Assembly (NCBI RefSeq): GCF_900129555.1
Contig: NZ_FQWC01000005.1
Coordinates: 62,001-126,000 of the forward strand
DNA length: 64,000 nt
Reading direction: 5' to 3'
Source: Flavobacterium defluvii
GTDB taxonomy: Bacteria > Bacteroidota > Bacteroidia > Flavobacteriales > Flavobacteriaceae
Made by a program: the position numbers and the translations under genes
Notes under the pieces: model-generated
Databases searched by the model: none
Seen by the model: the letters and a program-made list of their open reading frames with translations, nothing else
What the model was told of the DNA's origin: nothing
Shown here: positions 9,072-18,151 of the stretch, piece by piece
How positions within the stretch are numbered: position 1 is the first letter of the stretch
Layout of the letters: every line of letters starts with the position of its first letter

Positions 9072-12000
9072 TTAGAAATCGTTATCCGGAATCAAACCTT
9101 CATTGTTATTTTGCGGCTTTGGCTTTTCTTCTTCCTTTTTTTCAGGTTTCTGTTTATTTTTTTCTGCTTCCTTTTTAGTATTATTAAAATTAATATAATC
9201 AGGATTTAAGTTTGAATCCTGAAATTCGTCTGAACTTTTAATGGCTCTTTCGAGTTTATGACTTTTAAAAAGTTTATTTACAAGCTCACTAAATGTATCA
9301 AAATCGACTTCATACGAGATACCTACACCTTGAGTATAGCCAATTCCTTGTCCGACATAATTAATATCATTTTCTTTATTAAATAAACGAAGGTTCATCG
9401 ATCCGTCTTCGTTTACACGATATAAGATTTCTATATCTCCAACAATAGCCGATTCATTTACTCCTCCAACCGGAACTCCTACTTTTCCATTTATCGAAAT
9501 TCGTTCATTAATCTGCGATGAGATATTAGCAACAAACTGTCCGTCGGCTTCCTGCCCTATCCTTCTGTCTGCTGATATAAAATTTAAATTAATATCTATA
9601 AGATCATTATCTGATTTTATAATACCTCCCAGCAAACTCGCAGCAGTTTCGGCAAAAGTTCCTGATAAATCGCTTTGGTTAAATCCATCCTGACTCATAA
9701 ATGAACCTGTAGATAATAAATACAAAGCCTGTGTCTGGCGAATATCCTTATCATCCAGTTTATATTGAATTTCTGATTTTAAAACACTGCTTACCGATGG
9801 AAACTGAATATCAAAATTAGGTTCAGGACTAGTTAAATCCCCTCTCAAACCAATTACAACTTCTACAGGGACTTTTTTATTGAAAGAAGAATTATCTAAT
9901 AATACGGCAGGATTTGCAGAAGTTCGATAAACAGCTTCCAGATTTAACTGTGCTTTCATTGGGTTTCCTTCCCAAATAATCGAACCTCCTTTTTTAACCG
10001 CAAATTTTTTATCGATTAAACCTCCATATTTAAAATTATATGTTCCTTCGTATGCCTGGAAATCTCCCCACATATTAAACTTACCGAGCGTATTGATTTT
10101 AAATAATAAAGATCCGTATCCTTTTCCTTTCATACCGTGACCGGAATTTCGATCCAGAATTACTTCGACTTCGGCGTCTGGCGTAATATCAAAATCAAAT
10201 TCCAGTTCAAGTCCGTTATAATTTCTCGTTTTTTCAACGATACCTTTTGACAAATTGTATTTTTCCTTTGGAGTTACAAAATGAATCCAGCTGCTTTCTC
10301 CGGAATTCTGCACATTACTAATAGGGATTTTAACTTCTGTACCTTTTTCAGATTTTGCATCAACCTTGATAAATAAACTTTCTACGGGACCTTTTATACT
10401 TGCAGATCCGTTTATAAATGCTGTTCCAAAATAAGCCGCATCTTCACTATCTTTTGTATCAAGCGCCACTAATCGTTTTGACGTTATGTTTAAATCTAGT
10501 TTCCAGTCTCCAAAATTATGATGCTCAATGGTTCCGTTCAGCAATCCTTTTGTACCGTATTTTGTATCGGTTAACTGGTTATTTCTAAACAGGAATTTTT
10601 CATCTGTTAAATCAATAACGGTTCTGTCACTCAATTCATAATCGGTATTTAGGTACGGAATTGTCATTCCGGCTTTTTCAACATACAAACGTCCGTTGAT
10701 TTCCGGTTTTTTCAAATTACCCACCACTGCCGCATTTCCGGAAACAGAACCTCTTACGTTTGATAAAACATCACCGCCAACAGTTCCTAAAGTTGCAAGA
10801 TTAAATCCTTCAAGCTTTAAATTTAAATCTAAAAATGTTTCTTTATTTTCGACTGCAAAAGTTCCATTTGCCCTAAACGACTCTGCAAAACCATTTACAA
10901 TCGAAGAATTTATAGTAAACTTTTTAAAACTCTGATCTCCCGAAATATCAAAATTTAAAGTTCCTAAATCGACTTTATTTAAATTCAAATGATCGACAAC
11001 AATATTGGCAGTTGGCTGATAAACATCTTTATTCTGTTTATAATTTACGCTTCCGTTTAAATTTCCATTAAAAACAAACTTCGAATTAAAAGGTGTAATC
11101 TTATTAATATCCACATCTTCAAAATTGAGGACAACATCTTTATAATCCTTCCCTTTGATAACTCCGTTTAAATCAATTTTCTGATTTTCATGTGAAAGAA
11201 CAATATTATCAATCGTGAAATTTCTAAAATATTGATCAAAAACAATCTGATTATCTTTTTTGGCATCTTCATTTAAATACCATAAATAATCTTTAAATTT
11301 CATTTCGGATTTCTTGATCCCGACTATATTATTTTTGTTTTTATCAATGGTATGAAACAAATCCAGATTAAAATAATCCTGGCCTTTATCGCCTCCTTTA
11401 AACTCCGAACGAACAAATAGTGTGTCTTTTGAAGTTACATTGATTAAATTAAAATCACGTATTTTATAATAAGGCGTTTTTATACTATCTAACTCGACAA
11501 AAGCATTATAGAGTGGGTTTTTGTTATCAATGCTGATTCGGATATTATCAAAAGTATTTTTTGCCGCGCTGATTTGTTTTGATCTAAATCCAAATTTAAA
11601 TTCCTGAAGATCCGAATCTATTTTTCCACGAACTACAGTACTCGAATCAATTTGCATTTCAGGATACAACATTTCGACTACCTTATTATATACATGAAAG
11701 TTGAAACGCAGAAACTGTCCTTTTTTAACTTTAAAAGGTTTATAATTAGTGTATAAACTTCCAACGGAATTCATTACCAGTTTATCCAATTGTGCAAACT
11801 GAAATTTACCCACTATTTTCCCTTCAACAATATCTGATGAATTCATCGTAATGGTTCGAAGTCTGTCTGCATCAAAATTTGAACTTACGGTAACTTCATC
11901 AAAAGTATATGTTGCTTTTGGGTTTTGATATTCTGCATCTGTAATATAAATATTTCCCTGAAGATTTTCAATCGAATTTCCTGTAAGCTGTACAACTGCA

Positions 12001-13556
12001 TCGCCTTTAAAATGAGAAATAGAATCGTTTATGAATTTTAGTTTTCGTAAATCTGAATTTTCTACATTAATATGAAAATCATAACGGCTTTCGCGTTTAC
12101 TTAAATCAACTAAACCATCAAAGGTTAAATTCAGGTTTGGGTCGTTTACAGAAATTTGTCCTTTATAATACGGAAGTTTAAAATTACCGTTTACAACAAT
12201 ATTACTGTAAGTATATTTATTGTAATCTAATTTCTTAATATCACCTTTTAAAATTGTATTTAAATATTTTTCAGTAAAACCAACACCTTCAACATCAATA
12301 TCTAAAGTTGTTTTACCAATATCTTTTCGTCCTAATAAAGCACCAATATTAAAATTATCCAAAACTATATTTCCGGAATAAGAAGCTTTGTCGATAAAAT
12401 CCATATTATTCATATGAAGATCAACTTTTCCGTTTCCTAAATCAGTTGCCATTTTAAAATCGGTTTCTAAATCTGTAGTCGAAACTTTTGCTTTACCAAC
12501 AATATTAAATTTTCCGATTCTTTTAAGTTCTTTCGGAAGTTTTTTACCTAAAACATCCGGAAGTAAAACCACCAAATTATCATAGCTGGAAATCAATTTA
12601 TCAAATTTTCCGTCCATAGAAAACTTCTGTTCTTTTGTCCCCAAAAGGTTTCTAAAATTGATTGTTCCAAAAATTTTAGAACCGTTTGCATCGCTAAGTC
12701 TTAGATGATTTAAATTCAGGTTATTTAAAGTTCCTTTTATTTTAGTTTTAACTTTAAAATGCTGGTTTTTACCCAATCCGTCGTAAAAATAACGAATATC
12801 ATTTGAAGCAATTGAAGAAGAATCCATTGCAACATTAAACTGAACTTTATCTGTAAATTCGAGAAAATCTCCCGGTTTATAATTTAAAATCGCTTTTCCG
12901 TAAATCGAAGATCTTTTTGTTTTGATAGCCAGATTATCAACTTTAATCTGTTTTTTAGTATAACTGAATTTCCCTGTGAAATTTGATACGTACAAACCGC
13001 GATGATCAAGAAATGAAAATCTGTGAATCGTAGTCGTTACATCCGGCCCGTATAATTTAAAATCGCTTATATAAGCATTCAGCTTTTTGAAATCTAAAAA
13101 ACGAGGCGTTCTTTTATTTTCATCAACAACAGAGAAATTTCCTTTTTCGATGTAGGCATTTTTGGCCGTAAAAAGAAAATGTTTACCTGATTGTTTCTTT
13201 TCTTCTTTGGTTTCAAACAATTTAATAAACTTATTAATATTGTTTTCGTCTTCGTTTTTATAGGTTTTGATATTAAAAATCAAGCCCGTTAAACGAAGAT
13301 CACCAAAAAGCAAATCGCCGTCTATAAGTCGTTTTATACTTAAAATATCAGTAGTAATAATATCCGAATAAATCATCGTTTTTTTGTGATGATCCCGAAT
13401 AAGGACATTTTTAAGCTTTACACCGCCAAAAATATTAATCGCAACCTTTTCAATACTAATGTCTGTTTTAAAATCAGTATTAAGGGTTTCGGTAACATAT
13501 TTTGCAATTTTTGTCTGAACGACAGGTAAAGAAAGAGTGATAGCAAGTACCAGCAA
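9072..13556 (-). CDS. tamB: TamB/YtfN-family translocation and assembly module protein
   Basis: A giant (about 1,500 residues) inner-membrane-anchored periplasmic protein. TamB family members bridge the membranes with a hydrophobic beta-taco groove and act in outer-membrane biogenesis and phospholipid transport. The sequence is a long run of AsmA/TamB-like beta repeats, with the DUF490/TamB domain over the last 450 or so residues (IWEGNPMKAQLNLEAVYRTS is typical). The C-terminal 70 residues are Lys/Glu/Pro/Asn-rich. The start is a problem: the reading frame is open back to a stop at 13617-13619 and encodes KRIKKIVSRTLIGLILL, the expected basic-plus-hydrophobic anchor, but contains no ATG or GTG. 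The TTG at 13556 would lose half the anchor. Confidence 0.9.
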   Translation of the reverse strand: MLVLAITLSLPVVQTKIAKYVTETLNTDFKTDISIEKVAINIFGGVKLKNVLIRDHHKKTMIYSDIITTDILSIKRLIDGDLLFGDLRLTGLIFNIKTYKNEDENNINKFIKLFETKEEKKQSGKHFLFTAKNAYIEKGNFSVVDENKRTPRFLDFKKLNAYISDFKLYGPDVTTTIHRFSFLDHRGLYVSNFTGKFSYTKKQIKVDNLAIKTKRSSIYGKAILNYKPGDFLEFTDKVQFNVAMDSSSIASNDIRYFYDGLGKNQHFKVKTKIKGTLNNLNLNHLRLSDANGSKIFGTINFRNLLGTKEQKFSMDGKFDKLISSYDNLVVLLPDVLGKKLPKELKRIGKFNIVGKAKVSTTDLETDFKMATDLGNGKVDLHMNNMDFIDKASYSGNIVLDNFNIGALLGRKDIGKTTLDIDVEGVGFTEKYLNTILKGDIKKLDYNKYTYSNIVVNGNFKLPYYKGQISVNDPNLNLTFDGLVDLSKRESRYDFHINVENSDLRKLKFINDSISHFKGDAVVQLTGNSIENLQGNIYITDAEYQNPKATYTFDEVTVSSNFDADRLRTITMNSSDIVEGKIVGKFQFAQLDKLVMNSVGSLYTNYKPFKVKKGQFLRFNFHVYNKVVEMLYPEMQIDSSTVVRGKIDSDLQEFKFGFRSKQISAAKNTFDNIRISIDNKNPLYNAFVELDSIKTPYYKIRDFNLINVTSKDTLFVRSEFKGGDKGQDYFNLDLFHTIDKNKNNIVGIKKSEMKFKDYLWYLNEDAKKDNQIVFDQYFRNFTIDNIVLSHENQKIDLNGVIKGKDYKDVVLNFEDVDINKITPFNSKFVFNGNLNGSVNYKQNKDVYQPTANIVVDHLNLNKVDLGTLNFDISGDQSFKKFTINSSIVNGFAESFRANGTFAVENKETFLDLNLKLEGFNLATLGTVGGDVLSNVRGSVSGNAAVVGNLKKPEINGRLYVEKAGMTIPYLNTDYELSDRTVIDLTDEKFLFRNNQLTDTKYGTKGLLNGTIEHHNFGDWKLDLNITSKRLVALDTKDSEDAAYFGTAFINGSASIKGPVESLFIKVDAKSEKGTEVKIPISNVQNSGESSWIHFVTPKEKYNLSKGIVEKTRNYNGLELEFDFDITPDAEVEVILDRNSGHGMKGKGYGSLLFKINTLGKFNMWGDFQAYEGTYNFKYGGLIDKKFAVKKGGSIIWEGNPMKAQLNLEAVYRTSANPAVLLDNSSFNKKVPVEVVIGLRGDLTSPEPNFDIQFPSVSSVLKSEIQYKLDDKDIRQTQALYLLSTGSFMSQDGFNQSDLSGTFAETAASLLGGIIKSDNDLIDINLNFISADRRIGQEADGQFVANISSQINERISINGKVGVPVGGVNESAIVGDIEILYRVNEDGSMNLRLFNKENDINYVGQGIGYTQGVGISYEVDFDTFSELVNKLFKSHKLERAIKSSDEFQDSNLNPDYINFNNTKKEAEKNKQKPEKKEEEKPKPQNNNEGLIPDNDF

Positions 13557-13685
13557 AAGTAAAATTAAGCCAATCAGGGTTCTGGATACTATTTTCTTAA
13601 TTCTTTTGATAACTGCTTATTATTATTGTTTTTGTATAAATTTAATTTGAACAGACAAAGGGCGGCTGTTTTGATAAAAATTCTT

Positions 13686-13693
13686 TAATTTTG
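13686..13693 (+). promoter_or_regulatory. Candidate -7 element for tsaD
   Basis: TAATTTTG matches the Bacteroidota TAnnTTTG consensus exactly and lies 70 nt before the tsaD ATG, in the divergent tamB/tsaD gap. No well-spaced TTTG -33 partner is visible, so this rests on one short motif. Confidence 0.3.
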
Positions 13694-13763
13694 GGGCTCT
13701 GCTTCAAATCAAAGAAATTTAAAATTTGATTTGTCAAATATAATTCAAAATTCGTGCCTTTAT

Positions 13764-14786
13764 ATGCAAAATTCAGAGGTTTTTATTCTTGCCATCGAAA
13801 GTTCATGCGATGATACTGCTGCTGCAGTTTTACATAACGATAAAGTTCTCTCAAATGTTGTGGCTAATCAATTAATTCACAATCAATATGGCGGTGTGGT
13901 TCCTGAACTAGCTTCAAGAGCACACCAGCAAAACATAGTTCCTGTAATCGATGCAGCGCTCCGTAAAGCAAATGTACAAAAAGAACAGCTAACTGCCATT
14001 GCCTTTACACAAGGTCCTGGCTTAATGGGTTCATTACTTGTAGGAAGTTCTTTCAGTAAATCGTTATCGTTAGCATTAAATATTCCGTTAATAGCTGTAA
14101 ATCATATGCATGCGCATATTTTAGCACATTTTATTGATGAAGAAGGCTACGATAAACCAGAATTTCCTTTTTTAGCTTTAACCATAAGCGGCGGACATAC
14201 GCAGGTTGTAAAAGTGAACGGTTTTTTTGATATGGAAATTATTGGCGAAACTACAGATGATGCTGTTGGAGAAGCTTTTGATAAAAGCGCAAAAATTCTC
14301 GGACTTCCTTATCCGGGCGGACCTTTAATAGATAAATATGCCAAAGAAGGAAATCCAAAAGCGTTTACGTTTACAAAACCAAAAGTTCCCGGATTAGACT
14401 TTAGTTTTTCAGGATTAAAAACGGCGATTCTATATTTCATTCAAAAAAACAAACAGGAAAATCCAAATTTTGTTGAAGAAAACCTAAACGATATCTGCGC
14501 TTCAATTCAGCATACGATTATCGAAATTTTGATGGACAAGCTTAAACTGGCTGTCAAAGAAACAGGAATCAAACAAATTGCTATTGGCGGCGGGGTTTCT
14601 GCCAACTCAGGAATCAGAAATACATTAAAAGAAAGTGAAAGCAAATACGGCTGGAAAACTTTTATTCCGAAATTTGAATATACAACAGATAATGCCGCAA
14701 TGATTGGAATTGTAGGTTATCAAAAATATTTATCAAAACGTTTTGAAGATTCTTCAGTAGTTTCAAAAGCACGAATTCAGTTTTAA
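13764..14786 (+). CDS. tsaD: tRNA N6-threonylcarbamoyladenosine transferase TsaD
   Basis: Catalyses the transfer of threonylcarbamoyl to A37 of ANN-decoding tRNAs together with TsaB and TsaE. The ATG at 13764 is chosen because MQNSEVFILAIESSCDDTAA is the canonical N-terminus; an in-frame TTG at 13731 adds 11 unlikely residues. About 340 residues, the normal length. Metal and nucleotide motifs are intact: VNHMHAHILAH near 110, LTISGGHTQ near 133, LPYPGGP near 180, and GGGVSANSGIR near 275. rsmE follows after 2 nt, so the two are co-transcribed. Confidence 0.97.
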   Translation: MQNSEVFILAIESSCDDTAAAVLHNDKVLSNVVANQLIHNQYGGVVPELASRAHQQNIVPVIDAALRKANVQKEQLTAIAFTQGPGLMGSLLVGSSFSKSLSLALNIPLIAVNHMHAHILAHFIDEEGYDKPEFPFLALTISGGHTQVVKVNGFFDMEIIGETTDDAVGEAFDKSAKILGLPYPGGPLIDKYAKEGNPKAFTFTKPKVPGLDFSFSGLKTAILYFIQKNKQENPNFVEENLNDICASIQHTIIEILMDKLKLAVKETGIKQIAIGGGVSANSGIRNTLKESESKYGWKTFIPKFEYTTDNAAMIGIVGYQKYLSKRFEDSSVVSKARIQF

Positions 14787-14788
14787 TT

Positions 14789-15502
14789 ATGCAGTTATTT
14801 TATAATCCGAGTATAGACGAAACAACGGAAAGTTTTTCTTTTGATAAAGAAGAAAGCAAACACATCATAAAGGTTTTACGAAAAAAAGATTCAGATATAC
14901 TATATGTTACAAACGGTCATGGCTTATTGTTTGAAACTGAAATTACGCTCGCTTCAGATAATAAATGTGTGGTTGATGTTCGTTCGATAAAAAAATCTCC
15001 GGAACCAAAATTTCGCCTGCATCTTGCGGTTGCACCAACCAAAATGAATGATCGTTTTGAATGGTTTTTAGAAAAAGCAACAGAAATTGGTATTCAGGAA
15101 ATTACGCCCATAATCTGCGATCGTTCTGAAAGAAAAGTGATTAACCAGGAGCGTTTTGAAAAAATCATTCTTTCGGCAATGAAACAGTCAAATGAAATGT
15201 TTCTTCCGAAATTAAATGAAGCTATTTCGTTTAAAGAATTCATAAAAAAGAAAAACAGCGGTTTACAATTTATTGCGCATTGTGAGGAAACCGATAAAAA
15301 ATCTTTGAAAGAAGCTTTAAAACCAAACGAAGATGTCACTTTGTTAATTGGTCCTGAAGGTGATTTTTCTGAAAAAGAAATTGCATTGGCTATCGAAAAT
15401 AAATATCAGCCCGTAACTTTAGGAAATACCCGTTTACGTACAGAAACAGCGGCGGTTGTAGCCTGTCATAGTGTGGTGTTTTTTAATGAAACGCCTAATT
15501 AA
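14789..15502 (+). CDS. rsmE: 16S rRNA (uracil1498-N3)-methyltransferase RsmE
   Basis: SPOUT-fold methyltransferase that methylates N3 of U1498 in 16S rRNA. It is 237 residues, with an N-terminal PUA-like domain (ESKHIIKVLRKK near 27) and the SPOUT knot carrying LLIGPEGDFSEKEI near 190 and LGNTRLRTETAAV near 213. It is separated from tsaD by 2 nt, implying translational coupling. An imperfect 100-nt inverted repeat follows its stop codon. Confidence 0.95.
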   Translation: MQLFYNPSIDETTESFSFDKEESKHIIKVLRKKDSDILYVTNGHGLLFETEITLASDNKCVVDVRSIKKSPEPKFRLHLAVAPTKMNDRFEWFLEKATEIGIQEITPIICDRSERKVINQERFEKIILSAMKQSNEMFLPKLNEAISFKEFIKKKNSGLQFIAHCEETDKKSLKEALKPNEDVTLLIGPEGDFSEKEIALAIENKYQPVTLGNTRLRTETAAVVACHSVVFFNETPN

Positions 15503-15514
15503 TCAATTCAGTAT

Positions 15515-15614
15515 TGTCATTTCGACGAAGGAGAAATCGCACTCACTTATCAACACAGATTGTCGACAATCTTTACGGAGTTTCTAGTGTGATTTCTCCT
15601 TCGTCGAAATGACA
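15515..15614. repeat. Long inverted repeat (REP/MITE-like hairpin)
   Basis: Arms of 29 nt at 15515-15543 and 15586-15614 are reverse complements with a single mismatch. The arm core is TTTCGACGAAGGAGAAATC. The spacer contains a perfect 16-nt palindrome (AGATTGTCGACAATCT, 15557-15572). It occupies nearly all the gap between rsmE and the DUF4159 gene. The form fits the dispersed intergenic palindromes common in Flavobacterium. Copy number cannot be judged here; no second copy was noticed in this window. Confidence 0.85.
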
Positions 15615-15630
15615 GAAAAAATACAATTAC

Positions 15631-16269
15631 ATGAAAAAAATATTTTACCTGTTTTTCCTTTTTTCAATCTCTTCATTTTCACAAGAAATTGCATTGCTAA
15701 AATACAGCGGCGGGGGCGATTGGTATGCAAACCCAACCTCTTTGCCTAATTTAATTCGTTTTTGCAATTCGACAATTAATACCCGAATAAAAGCAAAGCC
15801 TTCGACAGTTGAACCAAGCAATCCTGACTTGCTTTCGTATCCTTTTGTGCACATGACCGGACACGGAAATGTGGTTTTTAGCGATTCTGATATTGCAAAT
15901 CTTAGAAATTATTTAAACGGAGGCGGATTTCTTCACATCGATGATAATTACGGAATGGATCAATATATTCGAAAAGAAATCAAAAAGATATTTCCAAATA
16001 ATAATTTAGTTGAGCTTCCGGCGAGTCATCCAATTTTTCAAAAACCTTTTCCTTTTCCGAACGGATTACCAAAGATTCATGAACATGACGGAACCCGTCC
16101 GCAGGCTTTTGGAATTTTTGTAGAAAACAAACTGGTTTTATTATACACATACGAATGTGATTTGGGTGATGGCTGGGAAGATGCTGAAGTACATAACGAT
16201 CCGGCAAATGTTCGCGACAAAGCTTTAAAAATGGGCGCCAACATTATCAATTATATTTTTACAAATTAA
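15631..16269 (+). CDS. DUF4159 domain-containing secreted protein
   Basis: A 212-residue protein with a cleavable signal peptide (MKKIFYLFFLFSISSFSQ) followed by a DUF4159 domain over nearly its full length. Characteristic segments are KYSGGGDWYANPTSLPNL, FVHMTGHGNVVFS, LNGGGFLHIDDNYGMD and the C-terminal YECDLGDGWED. DUF4159 has a glutamine-amidotransferase-like fold; the biochemical role is unknown to me. It lies 10 nt upstream of the SPOUT methyltransferase gene and is probably co-transcribed with it. Confidence 0.88.
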   Translation: MKKIFYLFFLFSISSFSQEIALLKYSGGGDWYANPTSLPNLIRFCNSTINTRIKAKPSTVEPSNPDLLSYPFVHMTGHGNVVFSDSDIANLRNYLNGGGFLHIDDNYGMDQYIRKEIKKIFPNNNLVELPASHPIFQKPFPFPNGLPKIHEHDGTRPQAFGIFVENKLVLLYTYECDLGDGWEDAEVHNDPANVRDKALKMGANIINYIFTN

Positions 16270-16279
16270 AATTAAAAAA

Positions 16280-16783
16280 GTGCAGCTTACTCACGAAGAA
16301 AATCAATTTGAGCGAAAAACATTTCCAATAACTTTAGTTTGTGATCATATTTATTTCCAGCAGAATATTGGTTCACTTTTTAGAATTTCTGAAGCATTTG
16401 GCGTCGAAAATATTATTTTTCTTGGAAAAGATATTCCGCTTACACCTAGAAAAATTAACAAAACTTCCCGCAGTACACATCTTCATGTACCACATCAGAT
16501 TGTCGAAGAAACTTCAGAATTAATTGATTATCTAAAACAAAACAACTTCGAAATCATTGCTTTGGAAATTACAAGCAACAGCAAACCTTTAAAAGAAGTT
16601 ATAATTCCAAAAGATAAAAAAACGGCACTTTTAATAGGAAGTGAAATCGATGGCATTTCGGATGAACTTTTAAAAATCTGCGATCAAATTGTACACATCA
16701 ATATGTTTGGAAAAAACAGCAGTATGAATGTGGTTCAGGCAGCCAGTATTGCGCTTTATGAGATCACTGCTTTGAGCCTTTAA
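16280..16783 (+). CDS. TrmH-family (SPOUT) RNA methyltransferase
   Basis: A 167-residue minimal SPOUT 2'-O-methyltransferase. Motif 1 is QNIGSLFRISEAFGVE (about residues 29-44), motif 2 LLIGSEIDGIS near 117, and motif 3 MNVVQAASIALYE near 150. It starts with GTG at 16280; no ATG is available near the N-terminus and the protein would otherwise lose motif 1. Likely modifies a tRNA or rRNA ribose; the target site cannot be read from sequence. It lacks the extra N-terminal substrate-binding domain of larger relatives. Confidence 0.88.
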   Translation: MQLTHEENQFERKTFPITLVCDHIYFQQNIGSLFRISEAFGVENIIFLGKDIPLTPRKINKTSRSTHLHVPHQIVEETSELIDYLKQNNFEIIALEITSNSKPLKEVIIPKDKKTALLIGSEIDGISDELLKICDQIVHINMFGKNSSMNVVQAASIALYEITALSL

Positions 16784-17088
16784 CACAAAAAATTGATTTT
16801 CAAAAAAAAGTAGAAATACGTAGGAAAAACGTTAAAATTAGAATAAACATTTTGCCAAAAGGTTAAATTTTGATCTAATTATAGTTTTTTTACTCCTAAA
16901 ATACTCATAAATAAGAATTTACTTCATAAAAATAATTTTAACTTTTTTGTAAGAACTAGACTATATAAGGGATCGCAAAATTCTCCAAAATAATTTCATA
17001 TAAAAATTTGGCTACAAAATGTTTTTGTTATAAAATTGCGATCTGGTTAACCAAAACTAATATTTTATAACAAAAAACCCCGTTAATT
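16784..17088. other. 305-nt leader region before the M43 protease gene
   Basis: Very AT-rich. GATCGCAA at 16971-16978 is complemented by TTGCGATC at 17036-17043, about 57 nt apart, and a perfect 10-nt palindrome TGGTTAACCA follows at 17044-17053, 35 nt before the protease ATG. This could be an operator or a folded 5' leader. No ORF of note. Confidence 0.45.
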
Positions 17089-18045
17089 ATGAAAAAAGTT
17101 ATTATTACCGCAATTACAGCGTTGGTGCTGTTTTCTTGCCAAAATGATCAATCTGAAGGAACAAATTCAGATGCAGCTGCAAAACCAACTCTTCGTACTT
17201 GCGCTAGTCAGGACGTTTTAGAAGCTCAATTAAAAGCTGATCCTACTTTGGCTATTAGAATGAACGAAATTGAAGCTTACACAAACAAAGCGTTACTTAC
17301 AGGAAAACTTGTAAATGGAAAAATCCAAATTCCTGTTGTAGTAAACGTATTGTACAGAACGACTGCAGAGAATATCTCAAACACACAAATTCAATCTCAA
17401 ATTGATGTTTTAAACAAAGACTTCAATGCTTTAAACTCAGATTACAACAATGTTCCTGCTCTTTTTGCCGGTGTAAAAGCAAACGTAGGAATCTCATTTG
17501 TTTTAGATCAGGTTATTAGAAAATCTACAACTAAAACTTCTTGGGGAACAAATGATGCTATGAAAAAAACAGCTCAGGGTGGTTTAGCACCAACTTCTCC
17601 AACAACAAAACTTAACTTATGGTCTTGTACTATTGGAGGCGGAATTTTAGGTTATGCGCAATTCCCTGGAGGATCTTCTTCTACAGACGGAGTTGTAATT
17701 GATCCTAAATATTTCGGATTATCTGGTTCTGCAAATGCTCCTTATAACTTAGGAAGAACTGGTACTCACGAAGTTGGACACTGGTTGAACTTACGTCACA
17801 TTTGGGGAGATGCAACTTGCGGAAGCGATTTAGTATCTGATACTCCAACTCACAACACTGCAAACTATGGTTCTCCTGCTTATCCTCACTACAGTACGTG
17901 TTCTGGTACTCCGGTAGAGATGACAATGAACTACATGGATTATACTGATGATGCTGCAATGTATATGTTCTCTACAGGACAGAAAAACAGAATTGCTGCA
18001 ATTTTCGCAAGCGGTGGTCCAAGAAATTCTTTTGCACAGCCTTAA
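17089..18045 (+). CDS. Secreted M43 (cytophagalysin/pappalysin-type) zinc metalloprotease
   Basis: A 318-residue lipoprotein-type secreted protease: the signal sequence ends at a lipobox-like VLFSC with Cys17. The metzincin zinc motif HEVGHWLNLRH spans residues 227-237 and the Met-turn NYMDY 281-285. Conserved cysteines (Cys180, 244, 271) match the family's disulfides. M43B enzymes degrade extracellular proteins. No T9SS sorting domain is present, so surface retention as a lipoprotein is likely. It stands alone with its own leader and a strong terminator, and codon use looks like that of a well-expressed gene. Confidence 0.93.
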   Translation: MKKVIITAITALVLFSCQNDQSEGTNSDAAAKPTLRTCASQDVLEAQLKADPTLAIRMNEIEAYTNKALLTGKLVNGKIQIPVVVNVLYRTTAENISNTQIQSQIDVLNKDFNALNSDYNNVPALFAGVKANVGISFVLDQVIRKSTTKTSWGTNDAMKKTAQGGLAPTSPTTKLNLWSCTIGGGILGYAQFPGGSSSTDGVVIDPKYFGLSGSANAPYNLGRTGTHEVGHWLNLRHIWGDATCGSDLVSDTPTHNTANYGSPAYPHYSTCSGTPVEMTMNYMDYTDDAAMYMFSTGQKNRIAAIFASGGPRNSFAQP

Positions 18046-18065
18046 TTAAAAGAAATGCATTATAG

Positions 18066-18095
18066 AAGCGAGATGAAAACATCTCGCTTTTTTTT
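18066..18095 (+). terminator. Rho-independent terminator after the M43 protease
   Basis: Stem AAGCGAGATG (18066-18075) pairs with CATCTCGCTT (18080-18089) around an AAAA loop and continues into a run of T, 21 nt past the protease stop. Confidence 0.9.
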
Positions 18096-18151
18096 GTTAT
18101 CTGTAAAATTTTAAAAAGCTTTTTCCTATTTTTATAGTCTAAAATTTTAAT

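Noticed and set aside
13731..13763. TTG start for tsaD
   Set aside because: The ATG at 13764 gives the conserved N-terminus and lies a normal distance from the likely -7 element.
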